This document shows, in pieces, positions 53,845-61,538 of a stretch of 64,000 nt of DNA. The stretch is from positions 62,001-126,000 of the forward strand of contig CAHJWM010000008.1 of NCBI GenBank assembly GCA_903642325.1. Direction: 5' to 3'. Under the pieces are notes generated by a model. That model ran no database searches. It was not told the origin of the DNA and was given only the letters and a program-made list of their open reading frames with translations. This DNA comes from Myxococcales bacterium. GTDB taxonomy: Bacteria > Myxococcota_A > Polyangia > Polyangiales > Polyangiaceae. The first letter of the stretch is position 1. Each line of letters opens with the position of its first letter. The translations under genes were made by a program, and so were the position numbers.

Positions 53845-54444
53845 ATGGCTTTGCTTCCTAAAACCTTGTTGCTCGGCGTGGCGAGCACGCTCGGGCTAGC
53901 CGCCGTCAGCTGCGGGCCCAAAGCCGTACGCGGGGAAGACGTGGCCGGCCTCGACGACCAGGCGCTCAGCACCGGGCTCGACCGCCGCGATCTGCAAAAA
54001 ATGTTGCACGACAACATGCAGGCTTTGCAGACCTCACCGGTGATCACGCGCTGGCAGGGTGAAAAGGATCCCACGGTTTCCGTGCTGCCGCTCCGGAACG
54101 AAACCACCGAGCATATCGACAGCCAGCTGGATTCGCTGATCAGCGACATCGAAACCACGCTCGTGAACGCCGGGCACGTCAAAGTGATCAGCCTCGAGTC
54201 TCAACCGCAGCTGATGGAGCAGGTGCGCCGCCAGTATCAAGACGGCTTCGATCAAAGTAAGATCGCCGCCTGGGGCAAGCAGATTGGCACCCGCTACGTG
54301 GTCACCGGCAAGGTGTTCAGTAGCGACGAACGCCAGGACAAAGAGCGCCGCGTTCAGTACTTCATGTTCATTCAAGTGCTGGAGGTCGAGACGAGCGCGA
54401 TCTTGTTCCAATACAAGACCGCGGTTACCAAAGCGCTGCTCTAA
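53845..54444 (+). CDS. LpoB-like lipoprotein (penicillin-binding-protein activator type)
   Basis: 199 residues. The signal ends in a lipobox (LAAVSC, Cys about 23). The mature domain resembles LpoB/PF13036: DLQKMLHDNMQALQTSPVI, VSVLPLRNETTEHIDSQLDSLISDIETTLVNAG (split) and GTRYVVTGKVFSSDE ... YFMFIQVLEVETSAILFQY. In enterobacteria LpoB is an outer-membrane lipoprotein that activates PBP1b; the same role here is inferred. It is followed after 18 bp by a COG3014-type lipoprotein gene, a pairing known from other Proteobacteria. The ATG is clear. Confidence 0.83.
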   Translation: MALLPKTLLLGVASTLGLAAVSCGPKAVRGEDVAGLDDQALSTGLDRRDLQKMLHDNMQALQTSPVITRWQGEKDPTVSVLPLRNETTEHIDSQLDSLISDIETTLVNAGHVKVISLESQPQLMEQVRRQYQDGFDQSKIAAWGKQIGTRYVVTGKVFSSDERQDKERRVQYFMFIQVLEVETSAILFQYKTAVTKALL

Positions 54445-54462
54445 AGCGACGCCCGAGGACGC

Positions 54463-55800
54463 ATGATCGATCGCGTCTCTTGCCTGGTGACGATCGCCTT
54501 GCTGTCGGCGTGCGCCGGGCATTCAGACAAGACCATGGCCGCGCGCAGCGCGCTCGATGCCGGTGACCCGAATGGCGCCCTTCATGCCATCAACGAGCAG
54601 CTCAACGTCGACAGCGAAAAGCAGCTGCCGGAAAAGACGGGCGGCGACAACTCGCTCCTCTTGTTGGACCGCGCCATGGTGCTGCAGGAGCTCGATCAAA
54701 ATGCGCTTTCGAGCCGAGATTTGGAGATCTCCGACAAAGAGATCCAAGTCTTGGATCTCTCGGCCAACGCCGGCGCGGATCTTGGCCGCTACCTGTTTTC
54801 GGATGACGTGGGCCCGTACAAGGCGCCCGCTTACGAGAAGTTGATGATCAACACCATCAACATGATGAACTACCTCGCCCGCGGAGACCTGAATGGCGCG
54901 CGCGTGGAGGCGCGGCGCTTGGCCGTGATGCAGAAATTCACGCGTGACACGGGTGATGCAGCGCAGGCCCTGTTCGGCCCTGGCAGTTACTTGGCGGGCT
55001 TCGTGTTCGAGAAGAGCGGCAAGCCAGAAGATGCCCTTCGCTACTACGACGAAGCGCTGGGCTACGGCATGTACGATACCCTTGCCGAGCCGGTGCGGCG
55101 CCTGACGCAGCAGGCCAGCTACTCGAGCCCTCGGATCCGCGAGCTGCTCGCCAAAACGCCCCGCGCGCCGAAGGACGACGCGCCAAAGGACGACGACGGG
55201 GAGCTCCTGGTTACCCTGAATTTCGGACGTGTGCCGGCCAAATTCGCGCGTCGAATTCCGATCGGCCTGGCCCTCACCTACGCGAGCGGCTTCATCAGCC
55301 CCATGGATCAAGGGCGCGCCAATGACCTCGCCCTGCAAGGCTTGGTCACGTGGGTGAACTACCCGGAGCTTGGTCGCGCGCACGGCGCGTACGGACAACC
55401 CACGTTCATGTTGGATGGAGCTTGGGCGCCACTCGAGGGCATCTTGGCCGTCGATGAGGAAGCCAAGCGCGCGTGGGAAAAAGCGCGCGGCGCCGTCGTG
55501 GCCTCGGCCATCACCCGCACCCTGAGCCGCGTCGTCGCTGGCGAAGCGACGAAGAAGGTCGCGGGCGGAGGCTTGCTCGGTGAGGTATTGAGCTTGGGCG
55601 CGCAAGTCACGTTGACCGCGACCGACACGCCAGACACACGCAGCTGGGCGACACTTCCTGCCCGCATCGCATTCGGCCGCATGAGAGTGCACGCGGGAAC
55701 GCACGCGGTGGCACTCGGCGCGTCTGGCGGCAACAAACGCCAAACCATTACTATCGCCCCCCACGGCTGGGCGGTCGTGAACCTCACGTCGTTGAATTAG
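54463..55800 (+). CDS. COG3014-type lipoprotein
   Basis: 445 residues. A lipobox (LLSAC, Cys about 17) leads to TPR-like helices (DAGDPNGALHAINEQLN, LLLLDRAMVLQELDQNALSSRDLE, GSYLAGFVFEKSGKPEDALRYYDEAL split) up to about 230, then a beta-rich C-terminal half (ELLVTLNFGRVPAKFARRIPIGLAL, TRSWATLPARIAFGRMRV). This matches the uncharacterised COG3014 family, encoded next to LpoB-type genes elsewhere. Probably periplasmic or outer-membrane and linked to wall synthesis. ATG 54463, 18 bp after the LpoB-like gene. Confidence 0.8.
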   Translation: MIDRVSCLVTIALLSACAGHSDKTMAARSALDAGDPNGALHAINEQLNVDSEKQLPEKTGGDNSLLLLDRAMVLQELDQNALSSRDLEISDKEIQVLDLSANAGADLGRYLFSDDVGPYKAPAYEKLMINTINMMNYLARGDLNGARVEARRLAVMQKFTRDTGDAAQALFGPGSYLAGFVFEKSGKPEDALRYYDEALGYGMYDTLAEPVRRLTQQASYSSPRIRELLAKTPRAPKDDAPKDDDGELLVTLNFGRVPAKFARRIPIGLALTYASGFISPMDQGRANDLALQGLVTWVNYPELGRAHGAYGQPTFMLDGAWAPLEGILAVDEEAKRAWEKARGAVVASAITRTLSRVVAGEATKKVAGGGLLGEVLSLGAQVTLTATDTPDTRSWATLPARIAFGRMRVHAGTHAVALGASGGNKRQTITIAPHGWAVVNLTSLN

Positions 55801-55949
55801 CTACTTGCGGCGGGCGGGATGTGCGCCCTGAGAGCGAGTCAGTGACCCTTGCGTGCTGACGAAGGCAGTGGCGGGGGCACGCGATTTTTCAGAGCCAGCA
55901 CCCGCGCACGGGCGCGAGGGGTAAGCAATGCCAGGCCGGCTACGAGGGG

Positions 55950-56598
55950 TTAGCTGTTCGCGGGCCTGTTCACGGCGAGCTGCGCCGCGAACGCTCGCTG
56001 GTAAGCGGGGCGCCCGTCGCCGCAAGCCACATAAGCAGCCAGGTTCGGAAATTCGTTCAGGATGCCCGATTGTCTCAGCCAGAAAAGACACCGACACCAT
56101 CAGCAAATCGGCTGCACTGAACGCACCATCGAGCCAGTCGGCATCGGCCAGGCGCACCGAAAGTGGCTTCAGCCGGTCGCGAATGCGATCGAGCACTGGA
56201 GGCAGTCCCTCGGCACTCCAAGGCTTGTCACCCTCGAGTAACTTCGCGTTCTGAAGCTCGAGGATTGGCGGCCCGACCGTACTGAGCGCGGCAAACATCC
56301 AATTCATCGCGCGTGCCCGGGCATTGGCGTCTTGCGGCCGCAAACCAGGATGCCGCTCAGCGATGTGAAACACGATCGCGCCCGTCTCGAACAGCGCAAG
56401 CTCGCCTTCCTAGTAGGTCGGGATCTGGCCGAATGGATGCAGTGTTAGGTGCGCAGGCTCCTTCAACGCATGAAACGAAACCAGGCGCACCTCTTAAGGC
56501 TGGCCCACTTCCTCGAGCGCCCAACGAACGCGCGTGTCCCGCGCCAAGTCCTTGCCGCCATCGGGAGAGCGTTCGAAAGCAGTGATGGTGATGGTCAT
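55950..56598 (-). pseudogene. Glutathione S-transferase pseudogene (two in-frame stops plus a frameshift)
   Basis: Read from ATG 56598 (AGGAG 8 nt upstream), the translation is a recognisable GST: MTITITAFERSPDGGKDLAR, RVRWALEEVGQP, then TAA at 56494-56496 where a Tyr is expected, EVRLVSFHALKEP, HPFGQIPTY, TAG at 56410-56412, then ELALFETGAIVFHIAERHPG and the C-terminal helical domain. Between about 56060 and 56095 the frame shifts: after MVSV the continuation LRQSGILNEFPNLAAYV ... AYQRAFAAQ lies in another frame, ending at TAA 55950. A roughly 10-bp insertion would explain the shift. With three independent lesions the gene is almost certainly dead. The open fragment from 56373 gives only the C-terminal domain. 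Confidence 0.82.
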
Positions 56599-56958
56599 CG
56601 AGCGGCTCCTCTTGCGCGAACACGGATCTTCACGGTTCTCGAAGTGCGACCCCCAAGCTAGAATCGAGCTCGCGACCTTTGCTGTAGGAAAGCCCTACTC
56701 TATGGAACTGAGATACGGGGCGGGCGGCGAGGAAGCTCTCACGGAGCGGCGCGCCGCTCAAGGGCGAAGCGCGCCACGACAGAGTGTGATCGATTTGACG
56801 TCTGCTCGTCACAAGCGCTGGATTGGGTTCTTCATCCGGTGGCGATTCCGGGGCGGGGGGATGTGACCCAGGACGAACGAAAAAGATCCTAGCCGTGCAG
56901 GAAGCGTGGGAATTTCACGCGTGCCGATTGCGGGCGAGCCCCTTTCGTTCGGGAGTCT
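56599..56958. other. Gene-free stretch holding a decayed tRNA-like sequence
   Basis: About 360 bp between the GST pseudogene and the SDR gene. Short open frames exist but none has a plausible start and family pattern. The tRNA-Arg-like sequence at 56645-56721 is described separately; in the rest I see nothing. Confidence 0.5.
56645..56721 (-). pseudogene. Decayed tRNA-Arg(CCU)-like sequence
   Basis: Reading the minus strand from 56721, the layout of a tRNA is visible: acceptor-like GCCCCGT, D-arm CTCAGTTCCATAGAG, anticodon loop TTCCTAC (anticodon CCU), AGCAAAGGTCGCGAG and a T-arm-like CTCGATTCTAGC, then GGGGG. But the D-loop GG is replaced by CC, the anticodon stem keeps only three of five pairs (GGGCT against AGCAA), the T-stem has a mismatch and the acceptor strands no longer pair fully. 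It is a tRNA-derived relic rather than a working gene. It could be an old integration site or a duplicated tRNA in decay. Confidence 0.6.
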
Positions 56959-57726
56959 TCAGGAGCTGCTGGCTTGGCGCAACATGCCTCCGTCGATGAA
57001 GAACGTGGAGCCGGTGACATACGCCGCTTCATCGGAGGCAAGGTAGGTAGCCAAGGCGGCAATCTCCTCCGGTTTCCCCCAGCGATTGAGCGGTATGGCG
57101 CTCATCAAAGCCTTCTCCAGTTCAGGCTGAGCTTGTATGTCGGCGTCGATCGGGGTGTAAGTCGCGCCCGGTCCGATGTTATTGACCGTGATTTGGTCCT
57201 TGGCGAGCTCGACTGCGACCGTGCGCATCAGCATCCTCAAACCACCCTTACTCATGCAATACGGCGCGTTCAGCGGCATGGGCAAATCCTCATGCACCGA
57301 AGAAATATTGATGATACGGCCACCCTGGCCCTGCTTGATCATCTGCTTCGCGGCGGCTTGCGAAACGATGAACGGCCCGAGCAAATTGACCTCGAGGATC
57401 CTGCGGGCTTCGTCCAAAGAATAATCGACGAACGAAGCCTTTTTCTCGATGCCGGCGTTGTTTATGACGATGTCGAGTCGGCCAAATGCTTTCATTGCGC
57501 CATCGATCAGCGCCTGAACTTCCGCGGGCTTGGAGACATCCGCCGCGATGGCAATCGCCCTGCCGCCAGAGCTGGCGATTCGTTGTTCCGTCTCGCGGGG
57601 TGCGTCCGGCGCGCCAATGTAGTCAACGACGACGGCAGCGCCTTCTTGAGCAAACCGGATCGCGATCGCTTGGCCAATTCCGGTGGCCGCGCCGGTCACG
57701 ACCGCCACCTTGTCTTTCAATCGCAT
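56959..57726 (-). CDS. Short-chain dehydrogenase/reductase (glucose-1-dehydrogenase-like)
   Basis: 255-residue classical SDR. TGAATGIGQAIA (cofactor glycine motif, about 11-22), DVSKPAEV, INNAGIEKK, and the catalytic set Ser in INISSVHEDLP with YCMSK (Y-x3-K) are all present, followed by GPGATYTPIDADIQ and the C-terminal FIDGGMLRQ. The pattern is that of glucose/ribitol-dehydrogenase-like SDRs; the substrate is unknown. ATG 57726 has GGAG 7 nt upstream, which excludes the longer frame. It is intact although it sits between two decayed stretches. Confidence 0.92.
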   Translation of the reverse strand: MRLKDKVAVVTGAATGIGQAIAIRFAQEGAAVVVDYIGAPDAPRETEQRIASSGGRAIAIAADVSKPAEVQALIDGAMKAFGRLDIVINNAGIEKKASFVDYSLDEARRILEVNLLGPFIVSQAAAKQMIKQGQGGRIINISSVHEDLPMPLNAPYCMSKGGLRMLMRTVAVELAKDQITVNNIGPGATYTPIDADIQAQPELEKALMSAIPLNRWGKPEEIAALATYLASDEAAYVTGSTFFIDGGMLRQASSS

Positions 57727-58209
57727 TGCTGGGCTCCGGGCGTGACAGTAGCCGACAATGAAGCAGACGTGGAGCCTCATTAGTCGCAGTGCCGGAGTTC
57801 GCTGCGGACATGGTGACAGTCGTGCAACGCTTTGCGGTCACGTGCCTACGAGCGACGAGCCTCCATGCCTCCGTCATCCGGGCAAGGCGCGTTAGTGGGC
57901 GAGAAGAAGAAGCTTCGATGATCACGCGTCGGCTCCCACCACGTCAAAGCCTTCGGCGGCCCAGGGCGGACGAGACCACGGGGGCGTCTACGGGCGGCGA
58001 GGTAAGCACCGGCTTCGACGCCACGCCGCTGGACGATGCCGGCGCCGACCGCTCCGAACACGGCCGAATCGCCGAACGCTCGGTTAGAAACCGTTACGTA
58101 AAACCTCGAACGCAGCCCAAGCAAGGCGCCGGCACCAGCCCAAGCGGAAACAGCGCCTAGACAACCGCGTGGGCGCCCGCGCGCACCGCGGGATTGTCTT
58201 TATCGACGC
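57727..58209. other. Gene-poor stretch next to the IS630-type fragment
   Basis: About 480 bp. Overlapping frames on both strands (for example plus 57789-58160 and minus 57846-58124) are low-complexity Arg/Gly/Ala translations without family features. The place where the catalytic half of an IS630 transposase should follow the 58210-58596 fragment contains no DDE-type motif that I can see. 57915-57966 is one copy of an imperfect 51-bp repeat also found at 38061-38111. Confidence 0.45.
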
Positions 58210-58596
58210 TCAAACCGCGCCACGTCGCCGTGCTCCGCTGGAAGCTCGACCGCGCGCGACGGATCGTTTTCGCGCGATACCGGCGCGCTGCAACGCCCGA
58301 ACGATGCTGGACCTGCTCAACGAAGATCGGTGAAGGTACACCCAGGCTTCCCTAAGCTCTTCCACGGTTGCGTCGGGGAAATCTTGCGCGAGGCGCACCA
58401 ACTGGGGCAGCTCATGGTCGGCGATTCCGCTCGGCGGGCCCGAAACTACACGCCCGCGCTCCCGCTTGAGCCTCAGCAGCCTGTACACGGTGGTCTCGCT
58501 CGCGCCAAAACGCTGCGCTAGCTCGAAATAGGTACCCTCCTTTGCTTCGTATGCTTCGACGATGCGTTGTCGCAATTGCAACGGCAATGAACGCAT
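58210..58596 (-). mobile_element. IS630-type transposase, N-terminal HTH fragment
   Basis: 128 codons. The translation has the helix-turn-helix region of IS630-family transposases: LPLQLRQRIVEAYEAKEGTY, LAQRFGASETTVYRLLRLKRERG, then ATVEELREAWVY and LSRSSIVRALQRAGIARKR. The C-terminal residues turn to Arg/Ser/Gly low complexity, and the DDE catalytic part is missing. ATG 58596 is preceded by a good AGGGAAG site. In many IS630 elements the two halves are in different frames, but I found no second half downstream, so this looks like a remnant. The terminal inverted repeats could not be placed. Confidence 0.7.
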
Positions 58597-59168
58597 AACT
58601 TCCCTAATTTCGTTTTAGACAACTAGCGCCAACTTCGATTCTGCCGCGCTTGCAACGAGTGGTCAGACGCCAACGAAGACATCAGCGGCGCGGAGCCGGC
58701 AAAACGGACCGTCTCGAAACAACCTCGGCTCCAGCCACTCGGGTTCATACACGTTTCAGGACTCGATGCGGTGTCGGCGAATTGTTTGGACCGGTCACCG
58801 TTGATCACATCCTGACATCGGACGTTTCCGGTTTCGTTCGGGTGCGCGACGCGTTCCCGAAGCAATCAGTTGTAACGAGCCGAGCGGTAACATCCGGAAC
58901 GAAGACGTATGCAAAGTAAACCTGCACGACACGGATACGACATCTCCCCCCGGCTAGTTACACTTTCACAGCCCGGTGCCTTGAAAGGTAGGTGAGGTTC
59001 GATTGCTCGGTTACTGATGCACAGGTTTATGTTGACTGAACATCGTTTTTGCCGCTGAAAGCGAGCGTTTGCAAGTTGCCGTTGGGTGCGCGTGTCGGAG
59101 CAAACACATCCGGAAAAGGTTTTCGGTCGACGCGCGCATTCTCGCTTGAACATTCAGGAAGAACACTC
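58597..59168. other. Long intergenic region upstream of urtA
   Basis: About 570 bp between the IS630-type fragment and urtA. The short frames (plus 58650-58919, minus 58623-58865) have no recognisable content. The promoter of the urea transporter operon should be here; I looked for a sigma-54 type GG-N10-GC element near the start and found no convincing one. A TTGACT at 59032-59037 lacks a good -10 partner. Confidence 0.4.
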
Positions 59169-60563
59169 ATGCAGCTATTGTTTATCGATCGAAGTCGCGC
59201 CCTTCGCGGCGCTTTTTCCACGGTCTTGTGCGTCACCTCGTTGTGGGCGGCATTCGCTGGCGCCGGCTGTAATAAGTCGAGCGCATCGACATCGAGCGAT
59301 CCGGCAGCCTCCAAGACCGACAAGGCGGCTCCGGCCAGTACCGAACGCTCCACCGAAGCAACCAGCACGGACGTCATGACGCCACCGGGTGTCGAAAAGT
59401 CGACCCTGAAAGCGGCAGATTACCCGACCGCGAAAGTGATGACCACGGGCCTGAAGGTCGACGACGACAGCGTGACGGTCGGTATCCTCCATTCAACGAC
59501 CGGAACCATGGCAATCAGTGAGACCGGCTCCGTGCAGGCTGAAAAGCTCGCCATCGCGCAGATCAACGCGCTGGGCGGCATCCTTGGGCGCCAAATAAAA
59601 GTAATTCAAGAAGACGGTGCCAGCGACTGGCCGACCTTCGCCGAAAAGGCCAGGAAGCTCTTGGTCAATGACAAAGTCGCAGCCGTGATGGGCTGTTGGA
59701 CGTCCGCCTCGCGTAAAGCCGTGCTGCCCGTTTTCGAAAAGGAAAATGGCCTGCTTTATTACCCAACCTTTTACGAAGGTTTGGAGCAGTCGAAGAACGT
59801 ATTTTACACAGGTCAGGAAGCTACGCAGCAGATCCTCGCGAGCCTCGATTGGGTGCACAAGGAGAAGGGCGCAAAGAGCTTCTATTTGATTGGCTCGGAC
59901 TACATTTGGCCGCGAACGTCCATGAAAATCGCGCGAAAACACATCGAAAACGTGTTGCATGGCACGGTCGTCGGCGAGGAGTTCGCGCCGCTCGGTAACA
60001 CCCAGTTCGGTTCGATCATCAATAAGATCAAATTGAAGAAACCAGACGTAATCTTCGCCGCCGTCGTCGGCGGTAGCAACGTTGCTTGGTTCAAACAGTT
60101 GAACGCCGCTGGTGTGACCTCCGCCAATCAGACGCTCCTCACGATCTCCGTGACCGAGGACGAGGTGCTCGGTATCGGCGGCGAGAACCTGACGGGGTTC
60201 TTCTCATCCATGAAGTACTTTCAGAGTTTGGACAACGCCAATAACAAGGCCTTCGTCGAAGCCTTCAAAAAGATGTGGGGGCCCAAGAGCGTGATCGGCG
60301 ACGTCACGCAAGCCGCCTACCTCGGTCCGTGGATCTGGCGTGCCGCGGTCGAGAAGGCAGGCAGCTTCGACGTCGACAAAGTCGTTGCTGCGTCGCCCGA
60401 TATCGAGATCAAAATTGCACCAGAAGGGTACGTCAAGGTTCACGCGAACCATCATTTGTGGAGCAAAGCGCGGATCGGAAAAGCCAAGGCGGACGGTCAG
60501 TTCGAGGTCGTTCACGAAAGCGATCTGATTGAGCCCAACCCGTTCCCGAAAGGCTACCAGTGA
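59169..60563 (+). CDS. urtA: Urea ABC transporter, substrate-binding lipoprotein
   Basis: 464 residues. The signal ends in a lipobox-like FAGAGC (Cys about 35), followed by a Ser/Thr/Ala-rich linker. The binding domain is UrtA-like: VGILHSTTGTMAISETG, INALGGILGRQIKVIQEDGASDWP, MGCWTSASRKAVLPVFEKENGLLYYPTFYEGLEQS (split) and GDVTQAAYLG. This set distinguishes urea receptors from branched-chain amino-acid receptors. ATG 59169 has AGGAAG upstream; the frame from 59049 is not used. It is the first gene of the urtABCDE operon. Confidence 0.94.
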   Translation: MQLLFIDRSRALRGAFSTVLCVTSLWAAFAGAGCNKSSASTSSDPAASKTDKAAPASTERSTEATSTDVMTPPGVEKSTLKAADYPTAKVMTTGLKVDDDSVTVGILHSTTGTMAISETGSVQAEKLAIAQINALGGILGRQIKVIQEDGASDWPTFAEKARKLLVNDKVAAVMGCWTSASRKAVLPVFEKENGLLYYPTFYEGLEQSKNVFYTGQEATQQILASLDWVHKEKGAKSFYLIGSDYIWPRTSMKIARKHIENVLHGTVVGEEFAPLGNTQFGSIINKIKLKKPDVIFAAVVGGSNVAWFKQLNAAGVTSANQTLLTISVTEDEVLGIGGENLTGFFSSMKYFQSLDNANNKAFVEAFKKMWGPKSVIGDVTQAAYLGPWIWRAAVEKAGSFDVDKVVAASPDIEIKIAPEGYVKVHANHHLWSKARIGKAKADGQFEVVHESDLIEPNPFPKGYQ

Positions 60564-60608
60564 GCTGACCGGGGGGGACGATTTTCAACCAGAGAAAGAG
60601 GATGCCAG

Positions 60609-61523
60609 ATGAGCCTGAATGAAGTTGGTTCGATGATCGCGATGCAAGGCTTTTCAGGCCTTAGTCTGTTCACGGTCCTGCTTCTGATGGCACTCGGGCT
60701 CGCCATCATCTTCGGGCAGATGGGTGTCATCAACATGGCTCATGGCGAGTTCATGGCCATTGGTGCCTACGTGGTCTACCTGTTCTCGCAGCTCACGCAG
60801 AACTACGCGCCTGGTCTGCGTGAGGTGTACTTCGTACCAGCGGTCGTCGCCGCCTTTTTCGTAGCCGGCGCGGTTGGGTACGTCGTCGAGATGCTGTTGA
60901 TCCGTCGGCTTTACAAGCGACCGCTGGATACACTTTTGGCGACGTGGGGGCTCAGCCTCGCCATGCAACAGTTCTTCCGCTCTTTCATCAACCCGAAGGA
61001 GGTTAGTGCGGAACTGCCGGAATGGCTGCTGGGCGCCTTCAATCCGACGCCGTCCATCCAGGTTCCCCGAAACGGGATCTTCGTGATGGGCCTCACTATT
61101 TTAGTGTCGGCCGGCGTCTACCTGCTGATGCTCAAGTCTCGCTGGGGGATCCGCATCCGCGCGACCACGCAGAACCGCGTCATGAGCTCGGCGGTGGGCA
61201 TCAACACCGACCGCGTCGACCGGTTCACGTTCGCCTTAGGTTGTGGGATCGCCGGGCTAGCCGGGGCCGCATTCACGACAATTGGCTCGACCGGGCCGAC
61301 GAGCGGCTCGCTGTATATCGTGGACACGTTTCTAGTGGTGGTGTTCGGCGGGGCAGCGAATCTGATCGGCACGATTGCTTCGGCGTTCTCTATCGCTCAG
61401 GCGCAATCGCTTCTGGAGTTCTTCTTGACCAGCGCGATGGCCAAGGTGCTGACGCTGATGACGATCATCGTCATTCTCATGATCCGGCCCCAGGGGCTGT
61501 TCACCAACAAACTTCGGACCTGA
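60609..61523 (+). CDS. urtB: Urea ABC transporter, permease UrtB
   Basis: 304-residue inner-membrane permease of the LivH type with eight or so helices: GLSLFTVLLLMALGLAIIFGQMGVINMAHGEFMAIGAYV (split), YKRPLDTLLATWGLSLAMQQF and the EAA-like NRVMSSAVGINTDRVDRFTF. It is the short form, without the N-terminal periplasmic extension seen in some UrtB. An AGAGGA site lies before ATG 60609, 45 bp after urtA. Confidence 0.93.
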   Translation: MSLNEVGSMIAMQGFSGLSLFTVLLLMALGLAIIFGQMGVINMAHGEFMAIGAYVVYLFSQLTQNYAPGLREVYFVPAVVAAFFVAGAVGYVVEMLLIRRLYKRPLDTLLATWGLSLAMQQFFRSFINPKEVSAELPEWLLGAFNPTPSIQVPRNGIFVMGLTILVSAGVYLLMLKSRWGIRIRATTQNRVMSSAVGINTDRVDRFTFALGCGIAGLAGAAFTTIGSTGPTSGSLYIVDTFLVVVFGGAANLIGTIASAFSIAQAQSLLEFFLTSAMAKVLTLMTIIVILMIRPQGLFTNKLRT

Positions 61524-61538
61524 GCCCCGGCGGTTAGC

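Noticed and set aside
54523-55764. Minus-strand 413-codon frame opposite the COG3014 gene
   Set aside because: His/Arg/Val-rich antisense translation; the plus strand has a lipobox and TPR pattern.
57789-58160. Plus-strand 123-codon frame near the IS630-type fragment
   Set aside because: Low-complexity Arg/Gly/Thr translation, no ribosome site, overlaps equally open frames on the other strand.
58980-59030. A GGTTCGATTGC stretch resembling a tRNA T-arm upstream of urtA
   Set aside because: No matching acceptor, anticodon or D-arm sequence surrounds it.
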